Shown in pieces: positions 47,532-60,440 of a stretch of 64,000 nucleotides of DNA. The notes under the pieces were generated by a model, which saw only the letters and a list, made by a program, of their open reading frames with translations, was not told the origin of the DNA and made no database searches. Origin of the DNA: Glandiceps talaboti. Taxonomy: Eukaryota; Hemichordata; Enteropneusta; Spengelidae. The DNA lies in the NCBI RefSeq assembly GCF_964340395.1, contig NC_135561.1, forward strand, positions 12,588,961 through 12,652,960, read 5' to 3'. Made by a program: the position numbers and the translations under genes. Every line of letters begins with the position of its first letter. Within the stretch, counting starts at the first letter, position 1.

Positions 47532-47787
47532 AAATGGTGGTTATTTGTGTTAAATTTTTGTGTTGTTTCCTTGTCAAAAGTACGCCGTAATGCTATTTCC
47601 TGAAAATGTAGAGGAGCAGGATTTGTAACCATTTGTGTATTTTTTCCTTTTTAAGTCAACATACTCTGGTAATACTATCTATTCAGAAACAATATACAAG
47701 TTTACATATCTTACAAGAGGAAGAGAAAAGACATTTGTTGTGATTTCTATATGTGGCTTTATACCATGTATGAAATGACACTACCCA

Positions 47788-47810
47788 GGGGAGGGGAGGG
47801 TGGGGTGGGG
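47788..47810 (+). promoter_or_regulatory. Second, stronger G-quadruplex motif in SMNDC1 3' UTR
   Basis: GGGGAGGGGAGGGTGGGGTG plus GGG: five G-runs with one-base loops, about 315 bases past the stop. One-base loops are the most stable arrangement known for such motifs. Confidence 0.6.
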
Positions 47811-48123
47811 TGGACAACCTAATTTATTGTCACTTTCTTTCTTTTACCCTCTCCTTTGAATTCATTATGTGTACACAATGATTTCATACAGTACAACACA
47901 TACAATGACATATGTTATGGTTAGCAAGATATAACATTCAAATATAGCAAATACGAATTTGTATTAACATGAACATATATATTATATTTTCCAAACAAAA
48001 ATTTTAGTAGAGAGACACATTTTTCAGACTTCACAGCAATTTATTTTGCAACATCAACAAGTAAGAGAATTTTTTATGACACTTAAATTCAATTATCCAG
48101 AAAAAAATTGTGTTTTATGGACT

Positions 48124-48256
48124 CACTGACTTGACTCACTCACTCACTCACTCACTAACTGACCCACTCACTCACCAACTCACTCACTCACTCACTAGCT
48201 GGCTAGCTGACTTGCTCACTCCCTCCCTCCCTCGCTCGCTCACTCACTCACTCACA
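48124..48256. repeat. (CTCA)n-type simple repeat
   Basis: CTCACTCACTCA blocks with CTCCCTCCCTCGCTCG interruptions downstream of SMNDC1. Confidence 0.9.
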
Positions 48257-49034
48257 ACACCGAGTAAGTGATGAGGAATGTCTGTCTTGTTTCCCACTTT
48301 GTAGCCAATTTTGAAAGAAGCATTGCTCTTTGTCAGATCACAGATGAATGAGCATGGGGAGATTGAAATTCTTTGTCGGCATGCCACTGCAGCCAGTAGT
48401 ATGGCAATATGAGAAACATTCAACAAAAATTACTTCATTAGTTCCTAAAATTGACATCTTAAAAATGAAAAAAAAAATCATAAGTGTTTGAATTAACCAA
48501 GAAAGCCATCAACATTTGCCATGAAACATTAGTAAACGGTAGTTTTCAAAGTGCACTTCAGTACTTCACAATTCTTTCCCAAACTTTCGGCTGAAAATCT
48601 CCTGCAAATATCCAATCTATAAACTTATGATGTATTGATTGACACTTACAGCTGCATTATCTTTGTAAATTAATAAGCTTTTTGTACGCCCTAGTGAACA
48701 AACAAACTTTCATTCTTCTATCTTTAAGTTTGGCAGTAATTACCTGAATCACTGTCACTATGACAACCATTATCATCACTGCCATTGCTTCATTCACCAA
48801 ATATGTCAATTTCATCAAATGCAAATATGAGTATGCCAATGAGATTTGTTTCTGGATGCTCAGTTTTAAGAACGGAATCTTGATAAAATATACTTGTATA
48901 CAAATACTAGCAATGTCTGATAAAACTTGTTGTAAATGCATCATTCTACTGTTTGAGTAAAAGTAGATGTTAACAGCAACGCTAAGAAACAAGATTTACT
49001 TGACCGACAACATTGCTACTAGACAATGTAAACA

Positions 49035-50540
49035 GCTACTTTGACTAACTGACAACTAGACTATAAGATACACGGTGTTGCTCCACCCTCACCAGTCTAC
49101 TCTATCCTGAAAGGGGTTGACTGATGTGTAAGGGTGCCCAGGGTACCTGACAGACTAACTGACAACTAGACTGAAAGATATGAGGTGTTGCTCTGCCCCA
49201 CCGGCCTACTCTATCCTGAAATTGGCTGACTGATGTGTAAGGGTGCCCATCACGGCGTACCTCACAGACTAACTGACAACTAGACTGAAAGATATGAGGT
49301 GTTGCTCTGCCCCACCGGCCTACTCTACCCTGAAATTGGCTGACTGATGTGGAAGGGTGCCCATCACGGCGTACCTCACAGACTAACTGACAACTAGACT
49401 GTAAGATATGCGGTGTTGCTCTGCCCCACTGGTCTACTCTATCCTGAAATTAGCTGACTGATGTGGAAGGTTGCCCATCACAGCGTACCTCACAGACTAA
49501 CTGACAACTAGACTATAAGATACACGGTGTTGCTCTGCCCTCACCGGTCTACTCTATCCTGAAATTGGCTGACTGATGTGGAAGGGTGCCCATCATGGCA
49601 TACCTCACAGACTAACTGACAACTAGACTGTAAGATATGTGGTGTTGCTCTGCCCCACCGGTCTACTCTATCCTGAAATTGGCTGACTGATGTGGAAGGG
49701 TGCCCATCACGGCATACCTCACAGACTAACTGACAACTAGACTGTAAGATATGCGGTGTTGCTCTGCCCCACTGGTCTACTCTATCCTGAAATTAGCTGA
49801 CTGATGTGGAAGGGTGCCCATCATGGCATACCTCACAGACTAACTGACAACTAGACTGTAAGATATGCGGTGTTGCTCTGCCCCACCGGTCTACTCTATC
49901 CTGAAATTAGCTGACTGATGTGGAAGGGTGCCCATCATGGCATACCTCACAGACTAACTGACAACTAGACTGTAAGATATGCGGTGTTGCTCTGCCCCAC
50001 TGGTCTGCTCTATCCTGAAATTAGCTGACTGATGTGGAAGGGTGCCCATCATGGCATACCTCACAGACTAACTGACAACTAGACTGTAAGATATGCGGTG
50101 TTGCTCTGCCCCACCAGTCTACTCTATCCTGAAATTGGCTGACTGATGTGGAAGGGTGCCCATCATGGCATACCTCACAGACTAACTGACAACTAGACTG
50201 TAAGATATGCGGTGTTGCTCTGCCCCACTGGTCTACTCTATCCTGAAATTAGCTGACTGATGTGGAAGGGTGCCCATCACGGCATACCTGACTAACTGAC
50301 AACTAGACTGTAAGATATGTGGTGTTGCTCTGGCCCACTGGTCTACTCTATCCTGAAATTGGCTGACTGATGTGGAAGGGTGCCCATCACGGCATACCTG
50401 ACTAACTGACAACTAGACTGTAAGATATGCAGTGTTGCTCTGCCCCACCGGTCTACTCAATTCCTCAATGGGGTTGATCAATATCAATATGTGAGGGCAC
50501 CTCATCATGGCGTAGTACCCCACAGACTAACTGACAACTA
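49035..50540. repeat. 114-bp minisatellite, about 13 copies
   Basis: Unit with GACTAACTGACAACTAGACT, GTGTTGCTCTGCCCCACCGG and GATGTGGAAGGGTGCCCATC. Spacing is 110-115 bp, with units shortened by several bases (loss of CACAGA) near 50290 and 50400. It lies 1.6 kb downstream of the SMNDC1 stop and upstream of AATAAA sites at 50593 and 50789, so it may be in a long 3' UTR or intergenic. Confidence 0.95.
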
Positions 50541-50592
50541 AATCTGAAAAGTATCTTTTATCTTTATGTTTATACTTTTCATTGACGCAATC

Positions 50593-50598
50593 AATAAA
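50593..50598 (+). terminator. Candidate distal polyadenylation signal for SMNDC1
   Basis: First canonical plus-strand AATAAA found after the SMNDC1 stop, 3.1 kb away; a second is at 50789-50794. A 3' UTR that long would include the 114-bp array. Non-canonical signals such as AATATA at 47687 may be used instead. Confidence 0.2.
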
Positions 50599-50837
50599 TG
50601 TTATCAATCTCAGGTGGCCTTTGTCATTTTTATTCCATTATTTGTGAAGTTAAAGGATATTTTCCCCAGATTTTGTACATTTAAAGATGTCTTACGTTGG
50701 AGATAATTACAACACAAAAGAAAACTACTATGGGGTAGATTTCTTGATTTCTTTTATTGTATTTCTTGTATGATTGATTCCAATGAATAATAAACAATTT
50801 TGAATCTGTTTAAAAAAAGCTCTCAGACTTTGGTGTT

Positions 50838-50955
50838 TATGTATGTATGTATGTATGTATGTATGTATGTATGTATGTATGTATGTATGTATGTATGTAT
50901 GTACTGGGATGTTATCATGCATTTCCAAGTTAGGGGAAGTATGTATATATGTATG

Positions 50956-50991
<36 letters not shown>

Positions 50992-51110
50992 CTGGGATGT
51001 TATGCATTTCCAAGTTAGGGGAAGTATGTATGTATGTGTGTGTGTGTGTGTGTACCGGTATGTATGTATGTATGTATGTATGTATGTTATCATGCATTTC
51101 CAAGTTAGGG
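50838..51110. repeat. (TATG)n/(TG)n array with a repeated unique spacer
   Basis: Three copies of (TATG)n or (TG)n followed by a unique block GTTATCATGCATTTCCAAGT + TAGGGGAAG, so the microsatellite and its flank were duplicated together. Confidence 0.9.
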
Positions 51111-51114
51111 GAAG

Positions 51115-54100
51115 GGATGATAAGGATGAACCCCTGTGACATATTTTACAGTCTGGGGATGGGTATAGTTATAGTTGGTTTGACATTATTTGAACATGAG
51201 GGCGCTGTTTAACGATAGAGGGAGCTGCAGAATGGAAACCGTTATGCTGACAATTCATCACCTAAAATAATTTATCTGACCAGCAGATATTTTGCTGCCT
51301 GTATCAGCTTATGCTGAGAATAACCTAGTATGATCAACAGCTTGGAGTCTGTTGATTTTCACACCTCAACTGCTCCTAAGGGTCTTTTTCTTGAAGTTTT
51401 AGCCTGTTGAGAAATAAACCAAACCATTACAGGGCATTGGTTTGATCCCTATTGGCTGCAATACCAATTTACACACCACTGATCATTCCTTGCAAGTTTT
51501 ATATCTGTACAAAAACAGTTTTGAATCAGGTGCACATTATCTCTACAAAGTATAGAATTGTGAGATTTGTCGATAGTGTAATCTCTAGATTATCAATCCT
51601 ACAGGTTAGAGTAAGTACCACAACATAGATTCATCAAAAATGCAAACAAAAATAACACAAAATTAAGTCCTTATGGCTGCAACTAAACTGTTTTGTTAGT
51701 TAAAATGACTTACTTGTAATATTGTACACTCTGGATAGTATGGAATCACCAGTGGGTAAAGGTGTGTAGCAGTACACATAATATGGTGCAATATATCCGA
51801 TCAAATTTATTTTTGGGTCCGCACCCAAAAAATCAGCCACCCAATGCAATCATGATTTTGACCTGTTACTGTTATGTTTAAAACAGACCAGTACCTAATA
51901 TGTATGGTGTCTAAGTATTGCGTCACTGTTAGTCAATGTCTCTTTGTAAACACAATAATGCTTCAGTTACCGCTAGTGCAATGTTTAAATAAATCATGGT
52001 CCTCAATCAGCACACATTCCTGTGCTCCTCCTACAGCGTTCACATAAACATAATTATGTTGTTGCGTCCCCATGTGATTTAGTTTAAAAGGACTGGCTGT
52101 GGAGTCCTGGTTGGACATTGGACATCTTTAAAAACAGCTGTACCAAATGAATATTTAATGAATGGTGACGACAGCCCGTCATTACTAGTGACATGTGCTT
52201 CGCTCTCTATGAGGTTGAACCATAATTAACACCTTTCATCAGGACCTTGACTATACTGTGAGTCATAGCATGGAAGTATACATACATCCATGCATGGTCG
52301 GAGCGATACTGTATATGAACTAGACTAAATAAACAAATAAATAACTACGCAAGCACCAAATAATAATAGTTCACTTTTTATTTATTTAATATCAAGTACT
52401 ATGCTTAGCTGTAAAGTTATACACAGTCTGTTTATACAAACTAAAATATCAACCAATAGTCTTTCATTCCATTTATTTAGACCACATGCAAATAGAATTA
52501 TCACACCAAGTTTGTACACATCTTTTCTACATATACATGATTGCTATAGCAACAATAATAAACATACCGTTTTTTTTTTTAAAGTTTTAAGTTATTATAG
52601 TTTAATTTATATGATCTTCAGTCCTGTCAGATTATCTCGTTTCCATGACAACACTGATTTTTTAAAAATTTGGATTCGAAGCGGATGAAGCTTCATGAAA
52701 CCACAGAGGAGGTCAGTGTGCCAGGATATGAAAGATTTACTGAGGAGAGGAAAAAAGGTACAAATTTTATTTGTAGTATAAATTACAATTTGGTCTTTTT
52801 CATTAGTTGAAAACCACGGAATACACGTACATTGCAAATTTTCTGAAAATTATAAGTTGTACAGTGTATTTACTTCTCCTTTAGATTTAATATCAAAGTA
52901 ATTACATACATAAGAAAAGAAATTACAAGCACAGAACACTATGCTGTCACTTTTGAAAACATTTTCTTCAGGGGATCTTTACTCCTACATGACTGAATAT
53001 TAGTTGGATGAGAGGGCGGGACTTTACCCCCTTTTGTCTGGTGGTAATGCTTTACAGCTTGCTATTTTCAAAAGGTACAAAAAATAATCTTATGTTCTTA
53101 TGCTTTGGTCCCAGCAGATATCATCCTCTACAGGTGAACATTCCGATAAGAAGTGCGGTATACCCAATCATGGAAGTATACCAATGAACATCGTCCTCTG
53201 GAGGTAAACAATACTACATCAGAGTATTTATACCAAAGGACGATTCTAGTGGTATACTCAATTTGAATTACAGCAGGTGCTTTTGGGTGTTCTGTTCTAT
53301 ACATGAAAACAAACTTCAAGAAGACTGATGAACCTTGTGTATGCTTCGGCCGTACTTTTGGAGAATATTGATACCTCTTCTCACAACACTCGCCATCCCA
53401 CCAGAAGTAGATGAGAGCAAGATGGTGGACAGAGAACTGATGATGTATCAACTTCAAAACTATAGTATTACCACACTTCTGTGACCTAATACTTTGCGCT
53501 AGTAGGTTTTCATATGAACAATGGAAGACTTTGTCAGCAACCATGAAACATAGAAACATTACATGTACCAACTGAGATGTTCTGGACTGATCCAATTCAT
53601 TATGAAGAAATGCTTTTCTGAATTTGGGTGATATATATGCAAATGATAAAGATGAGAAATCAAAAGACTGCCCTCAGTGGCTGTTCTCGTCTTAAAAACA
53701 GTGCACCCAAACACACCCAGAATGTGTTCAAACATTCTCGCAAACCAGCACTATTATTTCTTCGAAATATTAGGGTCCAGTGGGGGCCGGATCATTAAGA
53801 ACGGTACCATAAAACAGTCGTGGTTTGCGACGATGGTGTTCAAAGTGGACATCACCCTCTTCTGGTAGTCCGAGAATCTTATCAGAATGTTACCCCTAAA
53901 TACTGCCCTCTCGAGGTCAATACTTAACTAATTTACAACAATACAGTCCAGAACTATTCACATCAAAATTCAACCCTACATGAATATCATAATTACAGTA
54001 GAATGATACCTCTCCTTCTGAATCACTATAACAATAAGTTGCAAAGTTTCAAATACTCATTTAAAAAAAAAAATTCTACAGTCAGTTTTCAAATACAAAA

Positions 54101-56480
54101 CAGCACATTTCAAATTTCTGTGTTCCATAAACACTTGTTTCTGTTAAATACATAAGCATTTAATCGTAGAGAATAGTTGTATTTTATAGTGTTTGTAAGT
54201 CAAATAGATTTCGTGATTTTGCATAAATAAAACTCGGTAAGTTAAACAGTTGATAAGAGTATAGCAGTTATATTTCTACATTATAGTTGGATTGTTACTT
54301 TACGTGATTAAGCTGCCCTTTGTTATACATGCAAGAATATTACAAAAATTCACACTTTTCGGTAAAGTCTGGCTACAACACACTTGTACAAACAAGTCTA
54401 CTTGATAACAACTGATAAATTCTACTCAATATACAATGGAAAACACCACATCCAGACAATTTTTTATGAAACTGTAACTTCTTCATAACAAACATAGATT
54501 TCAAGCTACCAAAACCACTAAGTATTTCACAACAAACCCTTTCAATGTCCCCATCTAGATAGGTTATAGTGTAAGCAACATTGTCTTCTGTAGGGTTTGC
54601 TACAAAGTTGAAATATTATGCAAATAAAGTTCTAATTTATGCATTTTTACTGACCTGTTTATGTAGATTAATATGGTAATTTGCATACATTAGAATTTCA
54701 TTTACATAAAGAAATGTATTGTTCTGCATATAACAGAAACCCTGATTTACCTGTGATTGATTTATCTGCAATTATTGTAATGACATATTATGCATACCAA
54801 ATGCTACATTTAATTTTTTGCAAGTAAACACACTAATCTGTGCAAATCATTCTTTCATGTTGCATAAATTAGCATATGATTAGCATTACAAGACATTCTG
54901 TTGCAGTGTTCCTAAAGTTGATTTTCACCACTTCAACATCAAATGTTGTTTCACTTTCACATGTAGTAAACAGATATTTCAATCCCAGGATCACTTTCTG
55001 ACGTGTGATTTGTACTTAGACAAGTGTAATTGTTTTGTTTTTCACAAAATAATTGTTCTGTTAAGCAAGCCATGCAATGTCTTTCTGCTTCTATCTCACC
55101 ACATTGTAACTTACACTAAGGTTGAGAGGTAGAGTCAACTTGAAGTTATATTATACAACTAGAAGTATACTTCATTATTCTGTAACGATGTCATTATTTT
55201 CAACCAATTACAAGCATGTTTTCAAATATGAATTTAATTGCCAGTCCTATAATGTATTGCATGTATATTCAAAGCTGACATTTCCACAGTTTGCAAATAT
55301 CAAATATGATAAAAAAAAGTCAAATTTGATAAGAGTTTCTGTGTCATACTTGTATTGTGTGTAGCTATTTCAAGATCTGATGCAAAGAGTCACAAATGTC
55401 TGGAAAAATTTGTAACATTCAGCATTCTGATATTATTTTTTTTTACAAGAAAGCAGTGAAACCCTCTGTAGTTGTCATTGTGAAGGGGATATAAGGGGTC
55501 TTGTGGCTGTTTTGTACAATTTGAGAACATGCTAGGAAGTGTGTCGGCTATTTGTGTCTGATAATATGACTATTTAGATCATATTATTCTTGAAATATAT
55601 ATATCATTGAGTTGCTACAATAGTGCAAGATGATAAAACTTGACCAAGCCAGGAATTTCAAGAGTTGCCTGTCTACGGTGAACATATTATGTGTCTGGTA
55701 AAGATTAAGCAATGGGGCCTCATGTTTATTTGATTTTCAATAACCTTAAACTCTTTCAATAACTTACTCAACATGATGAGTTGAAAAGATGTTGTTAAAC
55801 CTGAGAGAAAATCTTACTGAGAAGGGTTCTGAATTGGACTTCCTATCTTCACACAGACTTTCTAGATTCAACAGGAATACAGTGAGAAAAGGTTTGCTGA
55901 TATTTAGTGTGCTTGAATAGGATGCTTGAAATGTACACAGCCTTTCTGGAGTAATCTATGGTGTCGTACAGTAAGAAAAGAGTGTACTGTGAGACAAACT
56001 TTACTGTTTTTTTCCATCGACAATGATTATGTACCTGTTCAGGTTTCTGTCTAAATCAGGTTTATACATACATGTATGGCATGGTTCACATAATTTTCAA
56101 GTACATGTATTGCTTCACATGTAAATATCGTTAGGTACAGATTGTCATTACATAACTTTGATGAATATACGAAAAGTGTAAAATAGTGAAATTAATTTCA
56201 AATGTTGTTATTACTAAATTTCTGGATAAGATATTCTGAAATATAATAATAATAATAATAACGATAATAATTTATTCACCTCTAATTACAAATTATCATC
56301 TTAAGTCACGTTCTTGGCGTACATTATCTCAATATTATTATTAATATTACATTCTGAATAATATCTTGTCTAATTCCAAGAGGAAAGTGTGTACGACAAG
56401 TAATACTTATAAAATACCAAAAAACAGAGAGAATCTGTAATATTTTGTGAGATTTCCAAATCTTTTGAAATCTTCAAACA
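51115..56480. other. Intergenic between SMNDC1 and the Rab gene
   Basis: No supported gene. A 155-codon minus-strand frame (53128-53595) has no recognised domain. 54560-54880 is rich in ATGCAAAT/ATTTGCAT octamer-like strings. (AAT)n lies near 56244-56270. Confidence 0.5.
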
Positions 56481-56486
56481 AGTTCA

Positions 56487-56819
56487 TCACATGAGATTAA
56501 AAATTTCTTAGATTTGGACAAGTGATAGAAGTACTAGTGTGCATAAAAGTTTCAAAAGTCACATGATTTACAGTATAGGTCACATTACTAGAACTGTCAC
56601 ATGACTTGTTTGGAAGATTAGGTCACATGATTCAATAGGTTCAAGCTTTTTTTTTACTTGGTCACGTGACTTCAATGATCACATGTTTCCTATGTTTTAT
56701 TGAGGATCACATGAGTTGAAGAGTCACATGGTTTTCATGACTTAAACTGTCACATGATTTTCTTTGCAGATCACATGATTTAAAGAGATGTCTTGTGATT
56801 TGTTAGACTAGTCACATGA
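56487..56819. promoter_or_regulatory. Cluster of TCACATGA boxes and one GTCACGTGAC
   Basis: Eight exact TCACATGA strings, at 56487, 56559, 56597, 56623, 56707, 56750, 56771 and 56812, plus two TCACATG variants and one perfect GTCACGTGAC (56661-56670). TCACATGA is the complement of TCATGTGA, the MITF M-box; GTCACGTGAC is the TFEB/MITF CLEAR element. They sit 370-700 bp beyond the stop of a Rab32/38-type gene. Spacing is irregular but the flanks (GATTTNAA) recur, so it may also be a degenerate repeat. Confidence 0.5.
56696..56701 (-). terminator. Candidate polyadenylation signal of Rab gene
   Basis: First AATAAA on the minus strand after the Rab stop codon, giving a 3' UTR near 0.5 kb. Another is at 56271-56276. 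Confidence 0.3.
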
Positions 56820-57186
56820 CTTGAAGTGTCATAGGACTTGTTTCAAGCTAACACGAGCTAAGATAAGTGTTTGCAATTTTGTGAAAATACCATGAAAATG
56901 AAACAGAAAGGTGCATTTTTGCTGTGACAAAAATATTTCAAAAGATATATGCCTTGTGTGGAAATACTAGAGGATGAACTAGATAATCTTATCAGTTCTA
57001 TAAAAGTACTGGTGAAGGTGATACAGAATATATATATATCTATAAATTTTGTGGTATGAAACATCCCTTGGATTCGACAAACAGTGGTAAGTAAGAAAGT
57101 AACAATAATTTTGAGTCATAATTTGACTGTGTTTCGTTAGCCTGCATTTTAAAATTAGTGAATGATTTCAATATCATGTACAGAAC

Positions 57187-60100
57187 TCAACAACAGGACC
57201 CTTTGCCATCAGTTTCTTCATTAACGCCTGATCCATCAAGTGCAAATTTATCTTTGTCTTGTGGTTCATCGTGGTTCATTGCTCTATCGTTGGCTAAAAT
57301 CTGTCAATAGAAACAAAGGTTGTGATTGGTTATAATCTGTCATTAAAAACAATGTCTGTGATTGGCTTAAATGTGACAATATAAAATATTGTGATTGGCT
57401 GTAATTCCTTAATTCAAACAACATCTGTGATTGGCTTAAAATCTGATAATAGAAACAAGGAATGTGATTGGCTATAATCCTTCATTGAAAACAACATCTG
57501 TGATTGGCTAAAATGTGTCAATAGAAACAAGACGTATTGCGATTGGCTATAACAGATCATTAAAAATACCATCTGTGATTGGCTAAAAGCTATCAGTACC
57601 ATTCAGAAGTAGATGTGATTGGCTGGAATTGATCATATAAACAATTGTAATTGGATAAAATCTGTAATTTAAAATTTACTCTTTTGGTAGCTGAAGTAAG
57701 TCATCATAATAAGCCCATGCAATATCATACTCTGACTCCAACATTTTCCGTATTTTTTCTTCAACAGTAAAATTAAGAAGAGTTTGGAAAGTCAGCACAG
57801 TACAGTTGGATATACTGGTACATTTCAATGTACATCAATACATGTAAAGAAGTTACATATTACATTTACAGTAGTACAGCACAGCTCTAGTATCATTTTC
57901 TACCACAAGCTTGCATTGCAACAGAGCTACTTCAGCTGGTAGCAACTGAAAGGTCTAATACATGTACCTATGTCAGACTAGCACTGCATTAACATTTACT
58001 CTAGGCTAGCAAATCAGAAAGTTGTGCCTAGCCTTGACTTGGCTATCTGATTTGGCATACTGGCTTGACAGTATAGCCTAGAGACTTGGCTATCTGACTT
58101 GACATACTGGCTTGACAGTACAGCCCAGAGACTTGGCTATCTGACTTGACATACTGGCTTGACAGTACAGAAACTCGGCTATCTGACTTGACATACTGGC
58201 TTGACAGTATAACCCAGAGACTTGGTTATCTGACTTGACATACTGGCTTGACAGTATAGCCCAGAGACTTGGCTATCTGACTTGACATACTGGCTTGACA
58301 GCCCAGAAACTCGGCTATCTGACTTGACATACTGACTTGACAGTATAACCCAGAGACTTGGTTATCTGACTTGACACACTGGCTTGACAGTATAGCCCAG
58401 AGACTTGGCTATCTGACTTGACATACTGACTTGACAGTTTAGCCCAGAGACTTGGCTATCTGACTTGACATACTGGTTTGACAGTATAACCCAGAGACTT
58501 GGTTATCTGACTTGACATACTGGCTTGACAGTTTAGCCCAGAGACTTGGCTATCTGACTTGACATACTGGTTTGACAGTATAACCCAGAGACTTGGTTAT
58601 CTGACTTGACATACTGGCTTGACAGTTTAGCCCAGAGACTTGGCTATCTGACTTGACATACTGACTTGACAGTATAGCCCACAGACTTGGCTATCTGACT
58701 TGACATACTGGCTTGACAGTATAGCCCAGAGACTTGGCTATCTGACTTGATATACTGGTTTGACAGCATAGCCCAGAGACTTGGCTATCTGACTTGACAT
58801 ACTGGCTTGACAGTATAGCCCAGAGACTTGGCTATCTGACTTGACATACTGGCTTGACAGTATAGCCCAGAGACTTGACTATCTGACTTGACATACTGGC
58901 TTGACAGTATAGCCTAGAGACTTGGCTATCTGACTTGACACACTGGCTTGACAGTATAGCCCAGAGACTTGGCTATCTGACTTGACATACTGACTTGACA
59001 GCCCAGAAACTCGGCTATCTGACTTGACATACTGGCTTGCCAGTATAACCCAGAGACTTGGTTATCTGACTTGACGTACTGGCTTGATAGTATATGATGT
59101 TTTCCAGCTAGATGGCCAAGTCTCTGGGCTATTTTGAGCTGTATGCTTGTCAGTTTGTATCAGAATATTTTAAGAGAACTTACCGTTGTAACAAGAAACC
59201 TGGCTGCTTCATCAATATTGATGTTTTCTTTCGCTGACGTTTCAAACCAACCAATGAAACCCTTCTCTTTACAGTATTCGTCCATTTGAGTTGCATTGTT
59301 TACTAAACCTTCCTTGGCTTGATCACACTGTCAACAATAAACAAAGTTCATCGTTTAGAGACATCAGAAAAAGACCATGATTACTCTTATCTTTATTATA
59401 CATGTACATGTAGAGCTTCGGATCCCAATCTGATGGAAATTTACTTAAATTCAGATAAAATTTCATCTCATTAGATCAATGATTACCAATCAATCCTTTG
59501 TATATATTTATGCCTCTGTCTCATCTCCATCTAAGACTGTAGCAATTCAAACACCATTCGGAATCTTGCGCTGAGAGGAAGTTAAATGTCAGCCATGCTA
59601 TTGAAACAACATCTTTCTAATGCATACTTTTGGAATAAATTCATTTATATATATGTCATAATTGCATGTCAATAATTAAAAATAAGCAAATCCATGGCTT
59701 TCCCAAAATGGTAAGGGTTTTACTGGTCATGGTTTTATGGATTTATATAAGGAACACTGTGATTGGCCAATAAGTTGCAGGAATAGAGTAATCCATTGCC
59801 CAGTGGGGGTGTGCACCCTATGTGGAAATCGGTTCAATCTTTGAGTTTGAACAATGAAAGGGAGGGAAATGGTCATGTAGTGATTGAAGGCATGATAAAT
59901 GTAATCAAACACATTCGTCAACAAAAAGGATTGACCTCTGACCTCTAGATGCATGAAGTAAATAAGCCGATCACCAGACCACTTACAACCCCTTGTATAT
60001 GATATGATATACTGTTAAAATTCTTTAGAATCTAGCACCCTTTCACATAATTCTGATTTATGTGAAGGGGACAACCTAAATGTATGACAGGTCATGTAAT

Positions 60101-60302
60101 GAAAAATCACAAAACCTGAAACAAAACTTAGTCTGGCTTGACAAAAATCTTAACAGCATTGCTGCATTATAACATCAGCCAAAATGGATATCTCAGAGAT
60201 GTTGCCGATTCTTAGCATCTGCCTTGACATACATACATACATACATACAATACGTACACACAATACATACATACATACATAAATACACACACAATACATA
60301 CA

Positions 60303-60336
<34 letters not shown>

Positions 60337-60400
60337 CATACATACATACATACATACATACAATACATACATGCATACATACATACATACATACATACAT

Positions 60401-60440
<40 letters not shown>

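Noticed and set aside
57676-57762. Alternative last exon of the Rab gene
   Set aside because: The only acceptor nearby leaves two bases before the frame, while the upstream Rab exons at 59184 and 61053 end in phase 0, so it would not join in frame.
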